From Marsupella aquatica (lineage: Eukaryota; Marchantiophyta): a DNA stretch of 64,000 nt. The notes beneath the pieces are model-generated. The model was not told the DNA's origin. It saw nothing but the letters and a program-made list of their open reading frames with translations, and made no database searches. Below, in pieces: positions 9,913 to 19,947 of this stretch. The number at the start of each line of letters is the position of its first letter. Position 1 is the stretch's first letter. The translations under genes were made by a program, and so were the position numbers. The DNA is taken from contig OZ316891.1 in the NCBI GenBank assembly GCA_973895155.1, positions 26,350,001-26,414,000 on the forward strand. Reading direction: 5' to 3'.

Positions 9913-11560
9913 TGACGAGGGTTTTTTGTGACAGGTTTTTCCAGCGTTCATTGTCGGTGGTACATTCTGAGTTTCATCACATGAAACTCGAATGTGTGTG
10001 GCTGAGCGGATAGGTTAGTGAGAAGGCTTTCTAAAGGTGGTTAGACTCGTTGATCGGTATCCGTGGTGCGGAGGAATTGAAGTTTGTGTCATTCAGATTT
10101 TATTCGTGTTCAACGGCTTTTTGGGGAGAGACCAGAGTTCGCATTTTCAACGGTGTGAGCTGTGCGGTGTTTGAGGGATCGCACATTATAGCTCAAGTTC
10201 AAGGTTGAAGCGAGTTGGTCGTTTTGGTAGCTGGATTGCTATCGAGTTGTTACCGGTGAGACGTGACGAGTGACAGAGGCGTTCAGGTTTTTTCACAAGC
10301 TATGGAGCTTGTTCTCATCTGAATCGGGTTTCTCTTTGTGACGTCTAACTTGGTGGAAGGAACGCAAAGTGCTACGGCTCAACAGATTGATCCCGGCGAG
10401 GCGGTCGTTTTGAGCCCGGGATTGGCACTTGACGCAAAGTGAAGGTGACGCGGCGGAAATCTTTTCCAGTGTTGGAGTTCCAGACTATACCGGTGAAATT
10501 CGGAAACATTTCCCGTTGGCGGTGTTCACTTTCCTCGTTTAAAACTGCGGCTATTCAAGTGAGTTTTTCCTTTTAATTTCCCGGGAGAGTTTTTTGAATT
10601 TTAAGGGGGTTTGTAACCCCTTGTGTGTGTTTATACACACACCCCCGGCCCTATATACTTGTTTACCCCCCCCGCACCCCGTGTTAAGTGGCACACAATG
10701 CATGGCGCCCTGTGCAGCGCCGGCCGACGCAATAGCTGTCGCCCAACAGCTGCTCGCTCATCCCCCGCCCCTGCTACCCCTTCGCGTGCCAGCAAGCCTT
10801 TCACGCCCGCCCTCCCCCCTTTGGCCGGCCGCTCCCCGTACTTGCGCGCCCCTTTCATGCTAGTCCCCACGCCCTTGTACGCCTTAGCCCACCCCGTGCC
10901 CTATTGTGCTGCACCGTGAGTTATAAGGGGCTCACTGCTCCTTTTTGGCCGGCCGTTGCTGCGCCGCTTTTTTCCTTGTATTCGCCCGCCTCTACGCTCT
11001 GTACACCCGTTGGCCCGCCTTTTTTCCAGAATTTTTTGTTTTAAGGGGCTTTGCACCCCCTGTAGGGCATTTTTTATAGCATTTTTTCTTCTCCTTTCAT
11101 TGTCTCTTGTGCCGGGACCTACCGCCCTCCATTTTAACCGCTTGGACAGGGGGAACGGCCCCATGTGAGACCAGTCGGACTGTGCGGGAATATTCCCAAA
11201 AAACATAGAACTGTTTTTTGGCCGTCCAACAAAGATTTTGTCCGCCAAACGGTAACTTTTTTGGTTCTTTTTCAGCGAGGATGTTGCCACTGGAGTTAGC
11301 AATGCGGCGCACCAATCACATTGCAATTCCAACGACGGGTTGTACTTGGTTTTTTTGTTATTCCGAGAGGTGGTCAAAACGGGGGAGTTTCCCAAGGTTT
11401 TACCCACCCCGACCAAAATTTGAATAACTTTTCTGTCAAATTTTGATTTTGATTTCGGCTTTCAATATTGGACTTCTAGCTTTGTGGGCTATGCGGCGGT
11501 GTTGAGTTTTGAGTTTTATGAGAAGTTTTTAAAAAAGACATTTTTTTGTCATTGTTTCAT
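9913..11560 (+). other. Copia-1 untranslated leader
   Basis: There is no convincing gene between the primer site and gag. From 10590 to 11170 the base composition changes to GC-rich with C runs, three GGCCGGCC-like sites and a GTGTGTG...ACACACAC hairpin at about 10622-10642. AAGGGGGTTTGTAACCCC (near 10601) and AAGGGGCTTTGCACCCC (near 11043) look like related direct copies, so this part may be a further insertion. Confidence 0.5.
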
Positions 11561-12617
11561 ATGAGTTACTCGGAGGATACTGAAAGAATTGGCATCGGTG
11601 GAACTTCAGGATCGCGACAATCAGACGGAGAGTCTGAGGAGGAGCTGCTACCGTTTGAGGAAGAACTAGTGTCACCGGTACGATCACCGATTCGGCGTGC
11701 AGTGGAGGAAGCTATATTACTACCAAAGCTGTCGGTAGTTGGGAAGAAGAGACAAATGGTTAGATTTGGAAGAGTGAAGTTTGAGGTGGAGAAGTACGAT
11801 GGTCGTACTGATTACTTGCTCTGGGAGAAGCAAGTGAAGGGTGTCTTTCAAGCCATGGGCTTAGCTCATCTACTTTCTTTGCAAGAGCAGTATGACAGAG
11901 AGGAGGAGATTTCTGTGAAGCAGTGGAGACAGGAGCTGGTGATTGCTGTCAATGTCAATGATGCTACACCTCAAGACGTATATCATCAAGAAGCTGGATG
12001 ATTATGATGACTGTGCATCACTCTTCAAGGCCCTAAGAGAGAAGTACTACCAGGAAGATGCGTCAGACCGGCTTTACAAGAAGTCTCTCTTGATGAGCCT
12101 CAGGCTCAAGGAAGGGAGCAAGCTGCAAGATCACCTAGATGAGTTTGACAGTCTAACGGTGGATCTATCAAACCTGGGTAAGGGAGTTGAAGATAAGGAT
12201 AAGGCCTTGCTTCTGCTAAGCTCCTTACCGCCATCTTCTCAGGGCTTCAAACAAGTGCTATTGTACAGAGATTTGAAGTCTATTTTGTATTATGAGGTGG
12301 TGAGCTCTTTACTGTCTGATGATGCTCAGAAGAAGCTGGGTCAATCACAAACAGCATCTTCTTCTGGCACTACGTTGAATGTGAACCGTGGAAGACCAGC
12401 GCATCGCACGAATGGGCAGAACAGGTTTAGATCTACATCACGGGGGAGATCTAAATCCAGAGGGAAATTGCAAGAGAGGAAGCCTCTTGCATGTTGGAAA
12501 TGTGGCAAGCCTGGCCACATGAAAAGGGATTGTCGAGTAAAGGACCCTACTGCATCAGCTAACGCGGCATCGAGCTTGCGTGAGGTAGATTTTCTCGATG
12601 ATGATGACATATTGTGA
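11561..12617 (+). pseudogene. Copia-1 gag, frameshifted
   Basis: ATG at 11561 follows a T-rich leader. The first frame gives an acidic N-terminus and KYDGRTDYLLWEKQVKGVF, the start of the Copia gag fold, and runs to about 11990. The rest (LDDYDDCASLFKALREKYY, FDSLTVDLSNL, LLLLSSLPPSSQGF) is in another frame, so there is one indel near 11980. A zinc knuckle of the form CX2CX4HX4C (CWKCGKPGHMKRDC) lies at about 12490-12531 after an Arg/Ser-rich stretch. The frame closes with TGA after DDDDIL at 12615-12617. Gag packages the element RNA in cytoplasmic particles. Confidence 0.85.
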
Positions 12618-15064
12618 TGCCAAGGTTATGCTCTCAACGTAGTGTCAAATCCAAGTAGTGATGACTGGATTCTAGATAGTGCATGTACTTTTCACATTTG
12701 CTCTAGGAGAGATTTTTTTAGTTCTTACACGGTTTCCAATGGGTCAGTGTTGATGGGAAATAGAATCTCATGTCAAGTAGTTGGACTTGGATCTGTAAGA
12801 ACGTTGAGGAATGTGAGACATATTCCCAGCATGATGAAAAATCTCATTTCACTTGGAGTTTTAGAAGCAAATGGCCATCAGTGGAGTTCTGCTAATGGTG
12901 TCCTTTAGGTTTCAACTGGTACTAAAGTTGTATTGAAGGGAAAGAGACATAACTATCTATACGTTGGAGGGCAGAGTAGTCTGTGATGAAGCCAATGTAA
13001 CTTTATCTCATGAGAAGATAGCCCGGCTGTGGCACTTCCGTTTGGGCCACATGAGTGAAAAAGGTTTGGTTGTTCTTCAGAAGAAAGGATTACTTTCTAA
13101 TTTGTAATCTTGTAAGTTGGATTTTTGTGAGCACTGTGTGCTTGGGAAGCAGCACAGGAAACCCTTCGAAGTTGGAACTCACACCAACAAGGAGGTACTT
13201 GAGTATGTACATAGTGATGTGTGGGTCCAGCCCCTACTCCCTCATATTCTAGATGGTTATACTATGTCACGTTCATAGACGATTACTCAAGGTATGTGTG
13301 GATATACTTTCTACACAATAAGTCTGATGTTTTTGCCACTTTTAAGAAGTGGAAAGCCCAAGTTGAGAATCAGACTGATAATAAGGCCTGTGAGATATCT
13401 TCGATTGGATAACGGTGGTGAATACAGTTCCGGTGAATTTGGAACGTATTGTAAGGAGTAGGGGATTACATGCCATCTCACAACAAGTTATATTCCTCAA
13501 CAGAATGGTATTTGTGAGAGACTCAACCGAACATTATTGGATTGCTCGAGGAGTATGTTGAGTCAATCATGCTTACCACATGAGTTTTGGGCTGAAGCTG
13601 TCAACAATGCAACTTATTTGGTAATCATGTCTCATGAGACAGCCACTAGGCTTTATGAAGAAGGGCCAAGAGAACTTAGTTTGCAGATTGCTCAAGTCCT
13701 TGTATGGATTGAAGCAGTCTCCCAGATAGTGGAACAAGCGGTTTGATGATTTCATGTTTGCTCAAGGTTTTACAAGGATGGTATATGATCCTTGTGTGTA
13801 TACAAAATCAGTCAAGCATGATGTGTTTGGTTTTATCATTCTGGTTATCTATGTGGATGACATGCTGATTGTGGCTAAAGATCAATCTGAGGTTGACAAA
13901 CTCAAGGCAAAATTGAGTGTTGAATTCAGGATGAAGGATCTCGGTAAGGCTAAGAGGATCTTAGGGATGGAGATTTTTAGGAACTCTGATACTGGATAGT
14001 TGTGCTTGAGTCAAGGCCAGTATGCAAGGAAAGTACTTGCACGATTCAACATGGAAAATTGTAAGCTAGTGAGTATTCCTTTAGCTTTACATTTCAAGTC
14101 ATCATCGGCTTTCTCTCCTACGGATGCTGTGGAGAAAGGTCTGATGACAAAGATTCCTTATGAGAAGGCAGTAGGCAGTGTGATGTATTTGATGACTTGT
14201 ACTAGGCCTGACTCGGCCATATCGATGGGCAAGGTTAGCAGATTCATGTCAAATCCAGGAAAGGTGCACTAGGAAGCTGTGAAATGGATTCTCAGGTACA
14301 TGATGTGAAGGGAACACAGGACTGTGGATTACTATTTGATAATAGATCAGATAGAACATTGGTTGGCTATGTAGATTTTGACTATGGAGGCTGTCTGGAT
14401 ACAAGGAGGTCTACAACTGGGTTTGTATATACTCTTGGAGGAGGATGGGGGTATTTACAAACGATAGGAAACAGGAAACAGTTACTGGTAACAGGAAAGT
14501 GGGTGGTAATTTTTTTGGATTTTTCTTTCTGGATTTTTTTTGGAAAATGTTTTTTTGGGGAAAAAGAGTTTTTTTTGTTTTGGTTTGTCATCATCATATT
14601 GCTAGCGCCCGGAGCTAACAATAGCAGCGCTTGGCGCTCGCAAAAAAAACCCATGATTTTAATTATTTTGAAAAATAAGACTTTAAATGGTATATTTTTA
14701 GATAGTGTTTTTTACTGGTAATAGTAAAATTTTCCTGGTACCAGTAATCCTGTTTTCCTGTTTCCTATCTCGGTGGTGATGCCCGAGGAGGATGTATCAA
14801 TTGGAAATCTACCTTGCAGAAGTGCATATCTTAGTCTACTACAGAAGCAGAGTATGTTGCAGCAACAAAAGCAACAAAGGAAGCGATTTGGTTGGACAAG
14901 TTGATCGCGGAGATGGATTTAGAGCATGGCAAAATGTCTCTAAACTATGATAGTTAGAGTGCTCTTCACTTGGCTGCTAACCAGGTGATGGATAGCGTGT
15001 TGGAGGAGCATTTGAGCTCTACTCCTATCACCAATGTTGTCTATCATTGGGCTGAGCATGTGTA
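12618..15064 (+). pseudogene. Copia-1 pol (protease, integrase, RT, RNase H), decayed
   Basis: The protease motif ILDSACTFHICS is at about 12669. The gag-pre-integrase part is followed by the integrase core (FIDDYSRYVWIYF near 13276; LDNGGEYSS near 13407; NRTLLDCSRSMLS near 13530). Reverse transcriptase starts only at [15 protein letters not shown] (near 13685), so the front half of the RT domain is deleted; the YVDDM catalytic motif is present near 13851. RNase H (TRRSTTGFVYTLGG; STTEAEYVAATKATKEAIW) is split by an inserted element at 14448-14784. In-frame stops include TAG at 12906, 13727, 14832 and 14955, each where related elements have Gln. It is not functional. Confidence 0.88.
14448..14784. 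mobile_element. Non-autonomous TIR element in Copia-1 RNase H
   Basis: The 10-bp GAGGAGGATG at 14438-14447 recurs at 14785-14794 and brackets a 337-bp insert. Deleting the insert and one copy restores the RNase H reading TLGGGCINWKST. The termini are about 50-bp imperfect inverted repeats sharing GATAGGAAACAGG and TTACTGGTA, with G-rich outer ends. A duplication of 9-10 bp points to the Mutator-like class, as for the element at 9374-9903. It has no coding capacity. Confidence 0.8.
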
Positions 15065-16385
15065 GCAATTGCCTATGCAGTTGCCTATGGATCAAAAATT
15101 GCATGCTCTGCAGATCGATTGTCAAGTATTACAGGTGTTTTTTCCAAAGAGAAATGTTGCTGCCCAGTCTTGCCAACCTTCAGCTGGTCAGGAGAGTAGA
15201 GAAGTTGTTGTTGTAGACACCTGGGAGTTTTTGAGGAAGAAGAGGGAAAGTTTATTGTGGAAAGTGGGACCAAAAGAAATCAATTTTGACAATGCTTATT
15301 GTCGTATGCTATCAAAAGCAAATATCATCGAATATATGCTAAAAACTTGGTGTTCGTTCCCGTGGAAGAACAAGAATGGGATGAAAAGTTGTTTTAAAGT
15401 GTTTTGAGTGGCTTAGAGATGATACTCAACATCTATAAGAAAAATAGAATCTTAAACAAAACACATGCAATTAACAAAATAGGAACAAAAATGACATCTG
15501 GTGAATAATAGAATCTTAGAGCTTTTAGAGGTATAGTTTAGCAATATTTAACTTCGTCACCATATCTTAAGAAAGAGCTATGGCAGTATTTAAGACGTTG
15601 ATAAGTCAAACATAACCTTGCTATAATTGCTCTCTAGGTTTCTATCATAAATCTAAGTTTAAGAAGTGTCTATGCTCACAAAACCCAAGATAAGTTTCGG
15701 ATTGTGTGTATAGTAGTGTGTCATTAAAATGCCGGCAACATGTTTCTTTCTTCAGCGATACGCAATTCCAAAGAAAAACTAATGCACATTCAGTATACCA
15801 CAATGGTACTTCAAATCCGTGAATTAAGAATGTTGCTACTTCTTATCATAGAGATTTCTATTCCTTGATTTCATGCAATACTTATCTTCCAAAGATAAGT
15901 CCTTCATGTAAATACAGAATTTGACAACAAATGTTGTAGTTTGGATTAGACACCGACCAACGAATCTTCTAATACATTCCACAAACTGTATTTTTATGGG
16001 TTTTACTTCTTACGGCAATTGCAACATGCATTACCATACGAAGGAGGGGTAGACTCCTAGCACAAGTAATCAAATTCCAAGGCATACAAATATTCCTTGA
16101 AAAATTGCATTACACGTACAAGGGACAAAACTCCAAGATGAGGAGATGCAAATAACTATCCACACTGTCTCAAAATGAGACCGGCATCACAATAAGTACA
16201 TGAGATCGCCCACGGGCTAAGGAGAATGAAGAGACATGCCTCTTCATTTTCTAAGTCTAAACTAAGTAAAATAAAAGTCAACTTTGACTAAGGGATAGTC
16301 AAATAGTCAAAGCTAAGTAAAAGTCTACAAAATAAAATACTAATCTCATACTGTAATAGGAGGAGGGTCAAAGCTCGCGCCCTAC
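15065..16385. other. No assignable gene; short open stretch
   Basis: A plus-strand open frame at 15069-15407 begins inside the decayed Copia end and reads EFLRKKRESLLWKVGPKE; I do not recognise it. The rest is AT-rich with no motif or terminal repeat that I can support. The 3' LTR of Copia-1 would be expected here but was not identified. Confidence 0.3.
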
Positions 16386-16620
16386 TGCCGGTCGCCATGG
16401 ACGTCCCTCGAAGAAAAGTAGAAAAGTGTGATCAGGCCGGCGCGGACGTTAAGTTAGGTCGTGACGGGGTGGACGTCTCGGACGTCCCTACGTGGAGGCC
16501 GTCCAAGACGTCCTCAAGTTTTTCACGCAGGCCGGCGCGGAAGGAGTCGGCCGTCCTTGGCAAAAATGGGTGCCGTCCCGGCCGTCCAGGCCATCACCTC
16601 ATTTTTGAAGCTCCTTTCAA
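16386..16620. other. GC-rich block rich in GACGTC
   Basis: About 230 bp differ sharply in composition from the AT-rich flanks. GGACGT/GACGTC strings occur at least six times and GGCCGTCC/GCCGGCGCGG several times. Open frames on the plus strand are Arg/Pro-rich and look composition-driven. Confidence 0.4.
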
Positions 16621-16789
16621 CTTCTTGTCGTCTTGACGCTTACTATGTGAAAACCAGGGTGGCCTTGACGTCTTCCAATGGTACCCTTACCCATTTGAGC
16701 TTATACTAACTTAATTTTGCTTAAAGGGCCTCATAAAAAACTTAAAATTTTAAAAAAATTATGATTTTGATACGTTAACTCTCTTTTAG

Positions 16790-17810
16790 AATAATTATAC
16801 TTATCCAGACTATGTGAAGTGGAAGAAGGAGCAGAAGCATTTGTCAGTTTCCATAGCCAGTCAAACTTGTGTGCAAGATTACAAAGGTGATGGCATGTCA
16901 CAAGAAGAAGCAGAGAACACGATATGTACCACATTAATTTTGCTTGCCTTTGCAGTTTTGTTTATACTTCAAGCATAATGTTTACACTAGTTTTTATATT
17001 CCAGGCTGGAGATCATGAAGTGTGGGTTGATACCTCGGATGAAGAGGGGTATAAGCCCACCCTTGACAAGTGGGGATTAGAGTCCTCTGACAAAGAAGAT
17101 GCAACAAAGGTATAGGTCCTCTTCCCCTTCAGCCAATCATTTTTTTCTGAATCTGCAGAGTTTGAAAACATTGACCGGAATGTCTACCAAAATTTAGGTT
17201 CCTTTGAATGACGGAGCTCAAGCCAAAGAATATATATAGGGACTAAACACATGTTGACTTGATATATATGGTACTAAACACATGATTGACTTGATACTGA
17301 TTTCAGCCTTACAATGCAAGATTCACCTGAACAAGTGGAGGATGTCGATGCTCAATTAGGACTAGAGGGAGGCAACACTATTGATACTGAGGGTACTGCC
17401 CTTCCACCGAATGTGTCTGCAATCCCATCAGGAGAGGTGACTGCACCGGTAGGGGCAAGCACACAGTCCTCCTTTAATTGATTTTGGTGGCTACGATTCA
17501 TTGGTAAGATGCGTTTGTTTGCTGATTGCTTTCATATGTGAATTTGCAGGAGTACCAGAAACCACCTGATGTGCAACCAGACCCATATACAAGTAGACAT
17601 TGGACAAAGTTGACAGTCCCTGAGCCATTGCGGAAGGCGCAAAGTGAATTTGTAATCTCGGGGTCTGTATCACAAGAGGTCACTGTGCAAGAGGATGACA
17701 TTTTGGATTCCTTGCATGCATCACAAATTCTCCAAGACTGTAGCCAGGCTGATGTTAGCTCTTTCCACAAGGCAATTGCTATAATCATGAGTAATGTGGA
17801 TGAAGTTTAG
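16790..17810 (+). CDS. Candidate multi-exon gene, 3' part, product unknown
   Basis: Several open stretches are bounded by good splice signals. One starts at 16790 after CTCTTTTAG (YPDYVKWKKEQKHLSVS), one is 17005-17110 after TATATTCCAG (HEVWVDTSDEEGYKP, donor AAG|GTATAG), one begins at 17307 after TGATTTCAG (MQDSPEQVEDVDAQLG), and one is 17550-17810 after AATTTGCAG (EYQKPPDVQPDPYTS...) ending in TAG. The exons are acidic and have no domain I recognise. Phases do not all agree (the third exon is out of phase with the second), so the model is partial or the gene is decayed. It could be host DNA or an accessory transposon gene. Confidence 0.35.
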
Positions 17811-18060
17811 GGTACAATTAGCAATCCAACGGATAGTTTAGGGTATCTAGCCCTATTTTGTCACCAATGTGTCAATTTGTGATAATAAATAGGAAATGTT
17901 GCTTCATTTCTTGCTCTCTTTGAAGACAATACAACATGATCTGCTCCACAAATGGTCAGAGTATACAAGAATGCACAGACCATGATTGGATGGTATACAT
18001 GCCACACAATGTAGTCATTACTCAAACTACAAATATGGTATTCATGACTCCGCAACCTAC

Positions 18061-18690
18061 AAATGGACAAAACCATTTTACCTTGGATACACAATGGACA
18101 TTGTATTCAAAGATCGCACTTAAACAAAGTTAGGACTCCCCTGCCTTACATACAGGCAGCAAGGCCTGCTATAATGGACAAAACCAAAACCTGTTCAACA
18201 TAGAATGATGTGTGTCTTGCATAGAATATGCACGTTGTATTCACATTTTCTCTGACTTTACAATGAAGACACCCCCCTGCCGAAGCCTTCCCAAATGGAC
18301 AAAACCTATCGTTTACAACACAAATATGATTTGTTATGTATACACTTTGCACGTTGTATTCGGATTTCACACTTAGAAAAAAATTTGTCCCTTTGACTTT
18401 ACAAAGACACCCCCCGCCGAAGCTTGCCCAAATGGACAAAACCTATTGTATTTCAACATAGAAATATCATTTGTCATGTATACACTTTGCTCGTTGTATT
18501 CAAATTTCACACTTATAAAACCATAATGTCCCTCCAACTTTACAAAGATGCCCCTGCCAAAGCCTGCACAAATGGACAAATCCAATTGTATTTTAACGTA
18601 GAAATATGATTTGTCATGTATACACTTTGCACGTTGTATTCAGATTTCACACTTAGAAAGAAAGGTTGTCCCTCCAACTTTATGAAGACC
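18061..18690. repeat. Tandem repeat, about 111-140 bp units, five copies
   Basis: Copies start with AAATGGACAAAACC at about 18061, 18172, 18293, 18430 and 18570. Each continues with a CATTTGTCATGTATACACTTTGCACGTT-like core, split here between copies, and an ACTTTACAAAGACACCCC-like tail. Unit length grows from left to right (111, 121, 137, 140). No coding sense is apparent. Confidence 0.75.
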
Positions 18691-18814
18691 CTAAACTTTA
18701 GAAACTCCCTATACATAGTTTACACAATATTATCTGGGTTTACTATTACATAGGCATCTCACTATAGCTTATACATAGTTTACACAATATTTTGGTTTAC
18801 CTATTAAAGTCTCC

Positions 18815-19025
18815 GAAACTCACTATATACATAGTTTCTAAAGTCACCGAAACTCACTATACATAGTTTCTAAAGTCTCCTAAACTCACTATACATAGTT
18901 TCTAAAGTCACCGAAACTCACTATACATAGTTTCTAAAGTCTCTGAAACTCACTATACATAGTTTCTAAAGTCACCGAAACTCACTATACATAGTTTCTA
19001 AAGTCACCGAAACTCACTATACATA
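18815..19025. repeat. 32-bp tandem repeat, about seven copies
   Basis: The unit is TTTCTAAAGTCACCGAAACT followed by CACTATACATAG. Copies differ mostly at the CACC/CTCC/CTCT position. Less regular relatives (CTATACATAGTTTACACAAT) lie at 18709-18790. Confidence 0.85.
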
Positions 19026-19754
19026 GGCATAATCTTAATTGGAATTATGAATATGTATTGTGTAAACTCTATGTTTATCCCAGAAATTTGTTGGATGGGC
19101 TACTCCCATAAAGCTTGTTACCCAGATGGATGAAGTTACACTTGATTGAAAAAAAGTATGCATTAATTTACAAAGGAAAACAATTTATAAGTACTTTACC
19201 ACTAAAGTTGTTTTAATTGATAAGATTGTCACTATTTTTCTTGTATATACAAAAATAGCACCATTTTGTATATAGATAACAAGTTCACCAAGATAACTAT
19301 ATACTAAAAGCATAGCATATATGATAGTATTGTAAATTCAAACACGACAAAGTACTTAAAAACTGCAAAGGGAAATTCGGACTACAAATAACTAATTCTG
19401 CTGGGCATCGGTCAAACGTTCAAGTCCATGACGAATGTTCGTCCCCAAAATATTGCGTTAATGGCATCTGAAAGTTTAATCTTTATCTAATTCTGCGCGA
19501 AGGGGATCTCCTTTGCCTATATCTCTACTCTGAATACAATAGTGTAAATTTGTAAGGAGGTTTACCGTTTCCCACCGGATACCTCGACTGAGAACGGTAC
19601 AGTAGGAAATGTATGGGACCGTACTGTACTGGGATGGCTTTTTATTTCACGATTAGCAGCTGATAATTCCGTAGCGTAGAGTTATTTTCACGTTCACTGA
19701 CAATATCGACGGCAGGAACTTGTTTCAGCCTGTCTTGCTTTTCCTCACACCTGC
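19026..19754. other. No gene seen
   Basis: AT-rich sequence without an ORF of coding character, repeat boundary or RNA gene that I could support. Confidence 0.4.
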
Positions 19755-19947
19755 GGGCAGGGCAGGGCAGGGCAGGGCAGGGCAGGGCAGGGCAGGGCAG
19801 GGCAGGGCAGGGCAGGGCAGGGCAGGGCAGGGCAGGGCAGGGCAGGGCAGGGCAGGGCAGGGCAGGGCAGGGCAGGGCAGGGCAGGGCAGGGCAGGGCAG
19901 GGCAGGGCAGGGCAGGGCAGGGCAGGGCAGGGCAGGGCAGGGCAGGG
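19755..19947 (+). repeat. GGGCA pentanucleotide microsatellite
   Basis: About 193 bp (near 38 units) of uninterrupted GGGCA. The plus strand has a GGG run every five bases, so it could form G-quadruplexes. The opposite-strand open frame of Pro/Ala/Leu/Cys repeats is an artefact of the period. Confidence 0.97.

Larger units (their letters stand above)
9248..15064 (+). mobile_element. Decayed Ty1/Copia retrotransposon (Copia-1)
   Basis: The order is LTR remnant (9248-9346), tRNA-Met primer site (9350-9361), a long leader, gag, then protease, integrase, reverse transcriptase and RNase H, which is the Copia order. The left part of the 5' LTR has been displaced by the CACTA insertion. No 3' LTR copy matching 9248-9346 could be found after 15064, so the 3' end is lost or too diverged. 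Two small elements are inserted in it. Confidence 0.8.

Noticed and set aside
12906-14957. TAG read as glutamine (variant genetic code)
   Set aside because: Several Gln codons of the Copia frames are TAG, but TGA and TAA stops and frameshifts also occur, Copia-3 has CAG at one of the sites, and the coiled-coil host gene has no internal TAG. Deamination in dead elements explains it better.
18815-19025. CRISPR-like array
   Set aside because: The units are head-to-tail without unique spacers, and the context is a plant nuclear genome.
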